A stretch of DNA of 64,000 bases from positions 14,681 through 78,680 of the forward strand of contig NZ_JBEYUH010000020.1 in NCBI RefSeq assembly GCF_040643435.1. The letters are read 5' to 3'. Every line of letters begins with the position of its first letter. Position 1 is the first letter of the stretch. The position numbers and the translations under genes are program-made. Under the pieces are notes generated by a model. The model ran no database searches. It was not told the origin of the DNA and worked only from the letters and a program-made list of their open reading frames with translations. The stretch comes from Rhodococcus sp040643435. Its GTDB lineage: Bacteria; Actinomycetota; Actinomycetes; Mycobacteriales; Mycobacteriaceae. This document shows, one piece after another, positions 26,222 to 36,047 of the stretch.

Positions 26222-27799
26222 CTAGTTCGGGGTCTCAGTTTCCGGGGGCTCCGAGGAGGTCGGATCCGGACTCTCGGGAGGCTCCGCCGTGGGTTCGACG
26301 GTCGACGGCGGCGCAGTCGTGGTCGTGCTGCTGCTTCCTCCCCTGTCGCGTCCACCGGAGGACTCGTCGGGCTGGTTTCGCCGCGACCAGCTCGTGCTCG
26401 ACGGGGTCGAGGACGAACTCGAGGTGTCGGAGGTGCTCGAGCCGGGAGAGGACGACGAGGAGGACTGCCGACTCGTACCGGTCGTGGGATCCACCCAGGT
26501 CTGTTGCACGGACGGAGGTGCGACCGGCACCGCCTGCTCCACCGTCGACGACTCACTCGACGTCGTACTCGTCTCTGTGGAGCTGCGCGGCGCCGAGGCA
26601 GGACTCGACTTCGTTGAGGTCGTCGCGGGTGCGGTGGAAGGCTCGATCGTCTGTGTACCGGCGGTGGCCGTGGGGGAATCCCGCATGGTGAACACCAGAA
26701 CACCGACTCCGACGAGCAGCGCGACGGCCGCGGCCGCCGCGATGGCGGTGATCTTGGGCGAACGGCGCGCCGGGGTCTCCTCGACGGAAGGATCTGCGGC
26801 GGCCGCCACGGCTGCGACAGTCGCCTTCGGCGCGGCGGGGGAGGAGGTGTCGCCCCCGCGAGTGGGCGTGCCTCCCGGTGGGGGCGTCGTCGTGATCTTC
26901 GCGATCACAGCGGTGATCTCGGGGTCGATTTCGCTGCGTCGGGGTTCGGCGAGCTTGGCGGTCGGAAGGATCTGCGTCGAACCGAGGAGCTCCACCGAGC
27001 CGGCCGCAGCGGCGAGAGCAGCGCCCCGCACCATCGTCTGATGCGGCTGAGGTGCCAGAGCGCACCGGATGCCGAGACCGCTCTTCACGGACTGCGAGAC
27101 GAGTTGCGCGGCGCTCGGATCGACCGCTTCGTCGGTTGTCACGACGATCGCGTCGAGGTTGCTCACGAGCCAGCCGAACGCACCGAGGGCCGTCGAGAGC
27201 TGGGCTGCGACCGACGGGGCATCACCCTCGGAGAAGCGGAACGCCTTACCTGCCGCGACCCCCGACCGCACGAGCGTGACCGTCGAGCCCTGCGGGTCTA
27301 TGTGGTAGACGGCGAGCAGCCGTCCCGACTGGTGAGCGACCTGCGATTCGAACCACGCGGCAGCGGCCTCGGCGTCGGAGATGAGCGAGACGTGGCGCAA
27401 TCCCACGTAGTCGAGGGCGTTGCGAAGCACCGCGACCGTCGAGCTCGGCCAGTCGGTGGGGTGTGTCGCGACCGCTGTGTACGGGGCGTCGCCGATGACG
27501 GTGGCCGCATCGGCGAGGAGGCACTCCATGGCTGTCGCGACCAGATCCTCGGCGCGAGAGAGCGAACCGTCGTTGGCGCGGACTCCAGCGGAGTGTCCGA
27601 GCCGGTCGACGAAACCCGTGAAGGAGCTGGTGTGCCCGTCGATGACGTCGTGGTCGCCCAGCGTCGCGGTGCCGTCGGAATGCAGGTGGACCGCGGTGAA
27701 TCGTTCGATCGGCGCAGGGTCCGGACGTCCGGGCGTCGGTGAGGTGACCGCAACCGACGACACGGTGGTCCCCACCCTCAGGCCTACGCCTACGGACAT
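26222..27799 (-). CDS. Hsp70-like membrane-anchored protein with Ser/Thr/Pro-rich tail
   Basis: The 525-residue protein has an N-terminal actin/Hsp70-like domain (GVGLRVGTTVSSVAV, ISDAEAAAAWFE, AVYHIDPQGSTVTLV). One transmembrane helix lies near residues 340-360 (ITAIAAAAAVALLVGVGVLV). Beyond it is a low-complexity tail of about 165 residues, rich in Ser, Thr, Pro and Glu, predicted outside the membrane. The nucleotide motifs are degenerate, so ATP binding is not certain. The start is ATG 27799, with GGAGG nine bases upstream; the frame is open much further but only across the opposite-strand SDR gene. Same architecture as the protein at 11480-12886. Confidence 0.75.
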   Translation of the reverse strand: MSVGVGLRVGTTVSSVAVTSPTPGRPDPAPIERFTAVHLHSDGTATLGDHDVIDGHTSSFTGFVDRLGHSAGVRANDGSLSRAEDLVATAMECLLADAATVIGDAPYTAVATHPTDWPSSTVAVLRNALDYVGLRHVSLISDAEAAAAWFESQVAHQSGRLLAVYHIDPQGSTVTLVRSGVAAGKAFRFSEGDAPSVAAQLSTALGAFGWLVSNLDAIVVTTDEAVDPSAAQLVSQSVKSGLGIRCALAPQPHQTMVRGAALAAAAGSVELLGSTQILPTAKLAEPRRSEIDPEITAVIAKITTTPPPGGTPTRGGDTSSPAAPKATVAAVAAAADPSVEETPARRSPKITAIAAAAAVALLVGVGVLVFTMRDSPTATAGTQTIEPSTAPATTSTKSSPASAPRSSTETSTTSSESSTVEQAVPVAPPSVQQTWVDPTTGTSRQSSSSSSPGSSTSDTSSSSSTPSSTSWSRRNQPDESSGGRDRGGSSSTTTTAPPSTVEPTAEPPESPDPTSSEPPETETPN

Positions 27800-27883
27800 G
27801 CCGGCTTCCTCCATTCCGGTCGGAGCGTGACGGGTACATCTGGGCCGTGCACCCTTCGTCCCCCGGACGAAGACAGGCGCTTC

Positions 27884-27985
27884 GAGCGGGAATCGGCACC
27901 TGCATCGGCGCCGATACGGGCGACATGATGTTCCACGGTCTTCGCGGAAATGTACAGGTGGTTTCGGGCTTCGCGTAGGTGAGGA
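27884..27985 (-). pseudogene. LuxR/GerE-type HTH remnant
   Basis: Minus-strand translation gives HLYISAKTVEHHVARI and then GADAGADSR, which matches the recognition-helix part of LuxR-family HTH domains. The remaining domain and the usual N-terminal half are absent; the surrounding frame reads LREARN then runs out. It is probably the relic of a regulator once located upstream of the Hsp70-like gene. Confidence 0.5.
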
Positions 27986-28017
27986 CGGAAACGGGCAGGT
28001 CGACCACCGGACGTGTT

Positions 28018-28068
28018 TCCCGCCATACGGGAGAGTTCTCCCGAGGTCGGCCCACCGATCGCTAGCGT
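28018..28068 (+). promoter_or_regulatory. Regulon operator and -10 upstream of SDR pair
   Basis: TCCCGCCATACGGGA (28018-28032) is a perfect TCCCG-N5-CGGGA palindrome, followed 30 bases later by the -10 TAGCGT (28063-28068). A further half-site (TCTCCCG, 28037-28043) adjoins it. Confidence 0.75.
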
Positions 28069-28099
28069 CGCGGCACGTCACGGCGAAAGGAAGCGGACC

Positions 28100-28909
28100 A
28101 TGACACGAATGGCGGGAAAGATCGTGCTGATCACGGGTGCCGGGGGAGGACTCGGGCGCTCGTGCGCGACGCGACTGGCCGAGGAGGGCGCCGACATCCT
28201 CGCTCTGGATCTGCCGGGTGCATCCACGGAGACGGAACTGGCCGAGACCGCCCGGCTGGTCCGGAAGACCGGGCGCAGGATCGTCACCGGGACAGCGGAC
28301 GTGCGCGACTTCGACCGGGTGGCCGCGGCGGTGCGGGAGGGCGTAGCCGAACTCGGGCCGCTCGACGTCGTGGTCGCCAACGCAGGAATCAGCGACAATC
28401 CCGGATCGTCGTGGGAGATCGACGACGAGATCTGGAACCGGTCGATCGACGTGAATCTCACCGGTACGTGGCACACCGTCAAGGCCGGTGTCGCCGAGCT
28501 GAATCCCGCAGGTGGGTCGGTGATCATCGTCAGTTCCACCGCAGCGATCAAGGCGGTGCCGGGCGCGTCGCACTATTCGGCGGCGAAGCACGCGGTCACC
28601 GGGTTGGCGAAGACACTTGCGAACGAACTGGGGCCGCAGTCGATCCGCGTCAACACGATTCATCCGGGCGCGGCGGCGACGCCCATGACGCTCAATCCCG
28701 TAACCTTCGCCCGGCTACGCCCGGACCTCGAGGCCCCCACCGCGGCCGACGCCGCGCAGGTTCTCGCGGCGAAGACTCTCCTGCCCGTGCCGTGGGTCGA
28801 GCCGATCGACGTGAGCAATGCGGTGCTGTTCCTGGCGTCCGACGAATCCCGCTATGTCACCGGCCTGCAGATGGTCGTCGACGCCGGCCTGACTCAGAAG
28901 GTGGCGTGA
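28100..28909 (+). CDS. SDR oxidoreductase, mycofactocin-associated type
   Basis: A 269-residue short-chain dehydrogenase with nucleotide motif TGAGGGLG, NAG, catalytic Ser and YSAAK. The insertion after the second strand (LAETARLVRKTGRRI) is typical of the subfamily whose nicotinamide cofactor is tightly bound and linked to mycofactocin. In steroid clusters such enzymes oxidise hydroxyl groups to ketones; the exact position is unknown. ATG 28100 follows GAAAGGAAGC. It is the first gene of a two-gene operon, overlapping the next by TGATG, and is preceded by the regulon operator. Confidence 0.88.
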   Translation: MTRMAGKIVLITGAGGGLGRSCATRLAEEGADILALDLPGASTETELAETARLVRKTGRRIVTGTADVRDFDRVAAAVREGVAELGPLDVVVANAGISDNPGSSWEIDDEIWNRSIDVNLTGTWHTVKAGVAELNPAGGSVIIVSSTAAIKAVPGASHYSAAKHAVTGLAKTLANELGPQSIRVNTIHPGAAATPMTLNPVTFARLRPDLEAPTAADAAQVLAAKTLLPVPWVEPIDVSNAVLFLASDESRYVTGLQMVVDAGLTQKVA

Positions 28910-29742
28910 TGAGCGGGCGTCTCGAGGGCAAGGTCGCGCTCGTCACCGGTGCGGCGCGCGGGATGGGCCGGGCCCAGGCCGTGCGGTTCGCCGAGGAAGG
29001 TGCGGACATCATCGCCGTCGACGTGTGCTCGCCGGTGGAGCACGCGACCACTCCCGGAGCCTCGCCCGAGGATCTTGCCGAGACCGTGCGGCTGGTGAGA
29101 TCGCTCGGCCGGGAGATCTGTGCCTTCGAAGTGGACGTGCGCGAGCAACCGTCGCTGGACGACGCAGTGTCGCAGGGCGTCGCGTCGCTCGGCCGTCTCG
29201 ACGTCGTCTGCGCGACGGCGGGGATCAGTTCGTCGGGCTGGACAGCGAAGATGGACGCCGACCGCTGGCAGACCATGCTCGACGTCAACCTCACCGGGGT
29301 GTGGCGCACGTGCAAGGCGGCTATTCCACACCTTCTGGACGGGGGTCGCGGTGGCTCGATCGTGCTGATCAGTTCGATCGCCGGCCTGCGGGGGCTTGTG
29401 AGTGTCGGTCACTACACCGCCGCCAAGCACGGCGTGGTGGGCCTCATGAAGTCGCTCGCGAACGAGCTTGCGCCGCACAGTATCCGGGTCAACACGATTC
29501 ACCCTGCCAACACTCGCACCCGGATGGTCGACAACCCCGCGACGATGAGGACGTTCTGCCCGGGAGTCGAGAACCCGACCCGGGAGCAGTTCGAGACGGC
29601 GCTGCAATCGATGCATCTCCTGCCGGTCGCACTGATCGAACCCGAGGACATCGCGAACGCGAGCCTCTTCCTCGCCTCCGACGAGTCCCGCTACATCACC
29701 GGGGTCACGCTGCCTGTCGACGCCGGCCACTGCGTCAAGTAA
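28909..29742 (+). CDS. SDR oxidoreductase, mycofactocin-associated type
   Basis: A 277-residue SDR paralogous to the gene before it, with TGAARGMG, YTAAK and the same insertion (PEDLAETVRLVRSLGREI) marking the mycofactocin-linked subfamily. Its ATG overlaps the previous stop (TGATG), so the two are translationally coupled and may act on successive or alternative hydroxyl groups. A strong hairpin follows about 100 bases downstream. Confidence 0.88.
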   Translation: MSGRLEGKVALVTGAARGMGRAQAVRFAEEGADIIAVDVCSPVEHATTPGASPEDLAETVRLVRSLGREICAFEVDVREQPSLDDAVSQGVASLGRLDVVCATAGISSSGWTAKMDADRWQTMLDVNLTGVWRTCKAAIPHLLDGGRGGSIVLISSIAGLRGLVSVGHYTAAKHGVVGLMKSLANELAPHSIRVNTIHPANTRTRMVDNPATMRTFCPGVENPTREQFETALQSMHLLPVALIEPEDIANASLFLASDESRYITGVTLPVDAGHCVK

Positions 29743-29843
29743 CAGCGCGTCGTGCGATCGGAAGCTCTGTCGAGCGCGGGGTTGTGCCCGAACGGCGTGT
29801 GCGAAGGATGCAACCGGGTTCGATCCGCGAAAGCCGGAGACGT

Positions 29844-29877
29844 GCCGAAAGCCGAGCGCTCGTGCTCGGCTTTCGGC
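29844..29877. terminator. Bidirectional terminator
   Basis: A perfect 14-base-pair stem (GCCGAAAGCCGAGC and its complement) with a 6-base loop between convergent genes. Confidence 0.88.
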
Positions 29878-29938
29878 TTGTCGGCCCGGCGCCTCCGGCC
29901 ACACTCGGGAGGTGCAGGGCCTCGGCAGTGCCGGGAAC

Positions 29939-31420
29939 CTAATCGTTCAGGGCCGCCGCCGAACCTGCCCGCCGGCCGAAGAACGTGCCGTCGCCCAGCG
30001 ACGTTCCACTGATGTAACCCCAAGAGTGCAGACCCGAGGTCGCGCGCCCGGCTGCGAAGAGGCCCGGGATCGGCTCACCGTCCAGGTCGAGGACGACCCC
30101 GTCCACGGTGGTGCGGAGCCCGCCGATGGTGAACACCTCGGCGCCTCCGGCCCCGGTGCCGCCGTCGCCGTATTCCGGCGGAGCCATACCGCGGCGCACG
30201 TCGATCGCGGCGAACGGGGATTGCAATGGACGGAGCCAGCGCTCGGACTTGTGGAAGTAGGGATCCTCGCCTCGCTCGGCGAACCGGTTGTACTCTCCGA
30301 CCGTTGTCTGCAACGCACCCTCCGGCATCCCGATCTCACGTTCGAGTTCCTCGAGCGTCTCGGCGACGAAATGCGGTTGCACACCCCAGCGTTCGTCCAC
30401 GGGGACCTCCTCGTATGCCTGTTCGTCGAGGATCACCCACACCTCGAGCCGGTGCCCGAACAGGGCGGCCTGACCGACGAGGCCGGGATAGACGTCCTCG
30501 TTGATGAACCGCCGGCCCACGCGGTCGACGATCATCCCGCGCACCATCATCCCCGGAACCAGCGAGATGCCGACCTGACCGGCGGACATGTGCTTGACCG
30601 AGGCTCCGACCGCCTGCGCCATCACGATCCCGCGACCGTCGTCACCGCCGTCGCTGTTGACGCCGAGGCCCACGAGTTGCGGCGCGTGCTGGGCGAGCAT
30701 CTCCTTGTTGTCGGCAAACCCGCCGGTAGTGATGACGACCCCGCGCCGCGCGTGATAGGTGACCGTTTCCCCGAAGTGCCGCGCCACCACGCCGACGACC
30801 CGGTCCTCGTCGAGGATCAATCGCAGAGCCGACGTATCGGCGTGCACGGCGACGGAACTCTCGGCGACAGCCTCGCTCAACGCCGCCATCAGTACCTTGC
30901 CGCCGAATCCGTCGGACGTGACCCGGTGCCCGCGCGGTGCGGGCGTGGCGATCTCGGAGAACGGATAGGCGTTCTCGCCCATCCACATCAGGCCGTCGTC
31001 GGTGGGCGGCACCCATGTGGGCGAGTCCCACAGCGACGGCTTGAAGGGCACTCCGTGATCCACGAGCCACTGAAAGTGCGCGACACTCTCGCGGCTGTAG
31101 AGGCCGACCTTCTCCTGGTCGGCGTCCGGGCCGAGAGCGGCGAGAAGAAACTTCTCCATATCCTCGGCGGTGTCCGTGAACCCGCACGCCTCTTGGATCG
31201 GGGTACCGCCACCGAGATAGATCTCACCGCCCGACAAGGCCGATGACCCGCCGCCGCCGCTCTGCCGTTCGAGCAGAACGACATCGGCGCCCGCCGCGCA
31301 GGCCTCGAGTGCGGCCGCCGCGCCCGCGCAGCCGTAACCGATTATCAGAACGTCGGTTTCGTGATCGTAGCCGGATATTTCCGAGACATCGATCGGTGTG
31401 ACGGGCACGCGGACACTCAT
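29939..31420 (-). CDS. FAD-dependent 3-ketosteroid Delta4-(5alpha)-dehydrogenase-like protein
   Basis: The 493-residue flavoprotein of the fumarate reductase/KstD superfamily has the dinucleotide motif VLIIGYGCAGAAAALEA. The C-terminal signature WGYISGTSLGDG gives the Tyr-x-Ser pair, and NEDVYPG gives another Tyr. These match, as I recall, the Tyr/Tyr/Ser active site of the Rhodococcus Delta4-(5alpha)-3-ketosteroid dehydrogenase, not the YxxxG of Delta1-enzymes. It would introduce or reduce the 4,5 double bond of 5alpha-3-ketosteroids. ATG 31420 has AGGAGAA seven bases upstream. A close paralogue lies at 51844-53307. The operator sits about 190 bases upstream. Confidence 0.7.
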   Translation of the reverse strand: MSVRVPVTPIDVSEISGYDHETDVLIIGYGCAGAAAALEACAAGADVVLLERQSGGGGSSALSGGEIYLGGGTPIQEACGFTDTAEDMEKFLLAALGPDADQEKVGLYSRESVAHFQWLVDHGVPFKPSLWDSPTWVPPTDDGLMWMGENAYPFSEIATPAPRGHRVTSDGFGGKVLMAALSEAVAESSVAVHADTSALRLILDEDRVVGVVARHFGETVTYHARRGVVITTGGFADNKEMLAQHAPQLVGLGVNSDGGDDGRGIVMAQAVGASVKHMSAGQVGISLVPGMMVRGMIVDRVGRRFINEDVYPGLVGQAALFGHRLEVWVILDEQAYEEVPVDERWGVQPHFVAETLEELEREIGMPEGALQTTVGEYNRFAERGEDPYFHKSERWLRPLQSPFAAIDVRRGMAPPEYGDGGTGAGGAEVFTIGGLRTTVDGVVLDLDGEPIPGLFAAGRATSGLHSWGYISGTSLGDGTFFGRRAGSAAALND

Positions 31421-31571
31421 CGTCGTTCTCCTCAGGTTCTTCTGCGGCCGGTCAGGCCACATGCGTGGTGTGCGGGATCGTCTCGTCGAGTGACTGCCGA
31501 CGCTCGAGGAACGCGAATCCCTTGCCCTCCGTCCCGTCCTGGAACGGACCAGGCGGTCATGAAGTGGCCTC

Positions 31572-31621
31572 ACGCTAGGGGCGGGGAATCGGTAGAGCAC
31601 GGACCTTCCCGCTGAACGGAT
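31572..31621 (-). promoter_or_regulatory. Regulon operator and -10 for the flavoprotein gene at 29939-31420
   Basis: Read on the minus strand, ATCCGTTCAGCGGGA (31621-31607; two mismatches to the palindrome) is followed 29 bases later by TAGCGT (31577-31572). This implies a leader of about 145 bases. Confidence 0.6.
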
Positions 31622-31657
31622 CACATTCGGGGGTCGAAAGTTATGTGCATCACAGCA

Positions 31658-31683
31658 GGAACAAAAAGCCTTGACCTGCCGTT
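31658..31683 (+). promoter_or_regulatory. SigH-type heat/oxidative-stress promoter of dnaK
   Basis: GGAACA (31658-31663), sixteen bases, then CGTT (31680-31683) matches the actinobacterial SigH consensus GGAAYA-N16/17-CGTT. Mycobacterial dnaK is known to have a SigH promoter. A TTGACC hexamer at 31671-31676 could also serve a housekeeping promoter. Confidence 0.65.
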
Positions 31684-31698
31684 GGATGGGTCAGACAA

Positions 31699-31719
31699 GT
31701 TGAGCGTGTCAGACTCAAC
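31699..31719. promoter_or_regulatory. HAIR element (HspR operator)
   Basis: GTTGAGC-N7-ACTCAAC matches the HspR-associated inverted repeat CTTGAGT-N7-ACTCAAG with two changes at the outer bases and one inner change. It sits just downstream of the SigH-type promoter and 130 bases before dnaK, as expected for repression by the last gene of the operon. Confidence 0.85.
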
Positions 31720-31851
31720 CTGCTTGACGACAAGAGTTGATCGGGTGCAGGCTTGAGCCGACCGCGCTCACCCGAGTCGCACAGGCTCGAGTCGGGCATG
31801 GAACGTTTTCGCGGTGCGCACGCACCGCGGCAGGAACATTGGAGGAAAATT

Positions 31852-33689
<1,838 letters not shown>

Positions 33690-33693
<4 letters not shown>

Positions 33694-34334
33694 GTGCCGA
33701 AAAGCCCGAGCAGGAGCCGGTGACCGTCACCGACAAGCGACGGATCGACCCGGACACCTTCGAGGTGCGCGACCCCGCCGAGGAGTCGCGCCCCGAGGAG
33801 GGCGAGGTCATCGAGCCGGCTCCCGCCGAGGGCGAGCAGACGACGGCGAAGCAAACCGACGGGCAGGGGCAGGAAGCGAAGGAACTCGCCGAGCGCACCG
33901 CCGACCTTCAGCGCGTGACCGCGGAGTTCGCGAACTACCGCCGCCGCGCCGAGGTGCAGCGCACGGCGTCCGCAGAAGAGGCGAAGGCCTCCGTCGCGGC
34001 GAAGTTCCTCGACGTCCTCGACGACCTCGACCGCGCGCGGGCGCACGGCGACCTCGAGTCCGGTCCGTTGAAGGCGCTGTCCGACAAGCTGACCGGCGTG
34101 TTCGACAGCCTCGGTCTGGTCGGATTCGGTGAGGAAGGCGACGCCTTCGATCCCGAGCTGCACGAGGCCGTCCAGATGGAAGGCGACGGTCACCACCCGG
34201 TGCTGGGAGCGGTGCTCCGCAAGGGCTACCGATTCGGCGACCGCATTCTGCGGCACGCGATGGTGACGGTGACCGACGGCGATCCGGCGGACACGCCGGG
34301 TGGTGCGTCGTCGGCAGAGCCTGGAACAGAGTAA
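33690..34334 (+). CDS. grpE: Nucleotide exchange factor GrpE
   Basis: The 214-residue GrpE has an acidic disordered N-terminus, a long coiled coil (~55-110; ELAERTADLQRVTAEFANYRRR) and the beta-wing head (FDPELHEAVQ, HHPVLGAVLRKGYRFGDRILRHAMVTV in two parts). It releases ADP from DnaK. The GTG start overlaps the dnaK stop by four bases (GTGA) with GGAGAAG upstream, giving translational coupling. Confidence 0.98.
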
Positions 34335-34366
34335 GAACAAGAAAGCGTGAGAGGAGGAGGCGCCCG

Positions 34367-35536
34367 GTGAGCCAGCGGGAGTGGATCGAGAAGGACTTCT
34401 ACAAGGACCTGGGCGTCTCCCCCGACGCGACGCAGGACGACATCAAGAAGGCGTACCGGAAACTGGCGCGGGATCTGCACCCCGACGCGAACCCCGGTGA
34501 CGCGAAGGCCGAGGAGCGCTTCAAGGCCATCAGCGAGGCCAATGCCGTCCTGTCGGATCCTGCCAAGCGCAAGGAATACGACGAAACCCGTCGACTGTTC
34601 GCGTCCGGCGGCTTCCCCGGCGGTGGCTTCGGCTCCGGTCCCGGCGGATTCTCCGGTGGTAGCGGAGCGACCTTCGACATCGGCGACCTGTTCGGCGGTG
34701 GCGGCGACGGTGGTGGTCTCGGCGACCTGTTCGGCGGACTGTTCAACCGCGGTGGTGCCCCGACCGCGGGTCGCTCGCGTCCGCGACGCGGAGCCGACGT
34801 GGAGACCGAGACGACGCTCGACTTCCGCGACGCCGTCCAAGGCGTCACGGTTCCCCTGCGGCTGACGAGCCCGGCCCCGTGCACGACCTGCCACGGCAGC
34901 GGTGCGCAACCCGGAACCAGCCCGCGAGTGTGCCCGAACTGCAACGGAAGCGGCGTGGTCTCGAGAAACCAGGGTGCGTTCGGTTTCTCCGAGCCCTGTG
35001 ACGACTGCCGGGGCAGTGGATCGATCATCGACAGCCCCTGCACCGACTGCCGCGGCACCGGCATCCAGAACCGCACCCGCACCATCACGGTGCGCGTTCC
35101 CGCCGGCATCAAGGACGGTTCCCGTATCCGTCTCGCCGGACAGGGCGAGGCCGGTTTGCGCGGTGCACCCTCGGGCGATCTGTTCGTCACGGTCCACGTG
35201 CGCCCCGACCGCGTCTTCGGACGCGAGGGCGACGACCTGACGCTCGTGTTGCCCGTGAGCTACGGCGAACTCGTACTGGGCGCGACCGTTTCGGTGCCCA
35301 CACTCGACGGTCGGGTCGGGCTGAAGATTCCGGCCGGAACGGCCGACGGCAGGGTGCTGCGTGTGCGCGGTCGCGGTGTTCCGAAACGTGATGGCGGCGC
35401 AGGAGATCTGCTCGTGACCGTCAAGGTCGCGATTCCGCAGAATCTCGACGAGAAGGCGACGGAAGCACTTCACAACTATCTTCGTGCAGAAGAGGCGGGT
35501 GGCTTCGATCCTCGAGAGGGATGGGCAGGTGCGTAA
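34367..35536 (+). CDS. dnaJ: Chaperone DnaJ (type I)
   Basis: The 389-residue protein has a J domain with HPD (~38-40), a Gly/Phe-rich linker (~78-125), and four CxxCxGxG zinc repeats (CTTCHGSG, CPNCNGSG, CDDCRGSG, CTDCRGTG). Two beta-sandwich substrate domains follow. It delivers clients to DnaK and stimulates its ATPase. The start is GTG 34367 behind GAGGAGGAGG. It is the DnaJ1 type found in this operon across Actinobacteria. Confidence 0.98.
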   Translation: MSQREWIEKDFYKDLGVSPDATQDDIKKAYRKLARDLHPDANPGDAKAEERFKAISEANAVLSDPAKRKEYDETRRLFASGGFPGGGFGSGPGGFSGGSGATFDIGDLFGGGGDGGGLGDLFGGLFNRGGAPTAGRSRPRRGADVETETTLDFRDAVQGVTVPLRLTSPAPCTTCHGSGAQPGTSPRVCPNCNGSGVVSRNQGAFGFSEPCDDCRGSGSIIDSPCTDCRGTGIQNRTRTITVRVPAGIKDGSRIRLAGQGEAGLRGAPSGDLFVTVHVRPDRVFGREGDDLTLVLPVSYGELVLGATVSVPTLDGRVGLKIPAGTADGRVLRVRGRGVPKRDGGAGDLLVTVKVAIPQNLDEKATEALHNYLRAEEAGGFDPREGWAGA

Positions 35537-35943
35537 TGGGCGAGACGAGAATGCCACGGGATCTCTCACCGGACCCCGATGCGCGCGTCTACGTCATCTC
35601 GGTGGCAGCAGAACTTGCCGGGATGCACGCGCAGACGCTGCGTAACTACGACCGGCTCGGACTCGTGACACCCCACCGCACGAGCGGTGGTGGCCGGCGG
35701 TACTCACCGCGTGATGTGGAACTGCTGCGTGAAGTACAGCGACTCTCCCAGGACGAAGGTGTCAACCTCGCCGGGATCAAACGGATCATCGAGCTGACCA
35801 ACCAGGTCGAGGCGCTGCAGCATCGCGTCGCCGAACTCAACGCGGAGGTCTCTCAGTTGCGCTCGACCCGTGGCGATCTGGTGCCTGTTCCGCGCAGCAA
35901 TGCCCTGGTGGTCTGGAAGCCGCGCGACCGCCGCCGCGACTGA
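35536..35943 (+). CDS. hspR: Heat-shock repressor HspR (MerR family)
   Basis: A 135-residue MerR-type regulator whose winged helix (VYVISVAAELAGMHAQTLRNY, RRYSPRDVELL) is followed by a coiled coil. ATG 35536 overlaps the dnaJ stop (TAATG); an in-frame ATG at 35521 would overlap further and has weaker support. HspR with DnaK as co-repressor binds HAIR sites; one is present upstream of dnaK, closing the feedback loop. Confidence 0.95.
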   Translation: MGETRMPRDLSPDPDARVYVISVAAELAGMHAQTLRNYDRLGLVTPHRTSGGGRRYSPRDVELLREVQRLSQDEGVNLAGIKRIIELTNQVEALQHRVAELNAEVSQLRSTRGDLVPVPRSNALVVWKPRDRRRD

Positions 35944-35956
35944 TCGGACGAATTTC

Positions 35957-36007
35957 TCCCGAACAGCGAGACACCTGTGTCTGCACCCGCTGCCGTCTGC
36001 CTAGTGT
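35957..36007 (+). promoter_or_regulatory. Regulon operator and -10 upstream of kstD-like gene
   Basis: TCCCGAACAGCGAGA (35957-35971; one mismatch), 30 bases, then TAGTGT (36002-36007). The start codon is 40 bases further on. Confidence 0.7.
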
Positions 36008-36047
36008 GGCGTGTTCCACACGAACGGTCGACGGAAGGTAAGCAGAC

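Noticed and set aside
31753..31851. Upstream in-frame start for dnaK
   Set aside because: It would add 33 residues not found in DnaK proteins; GGAGG precedes the ATG at 31852.
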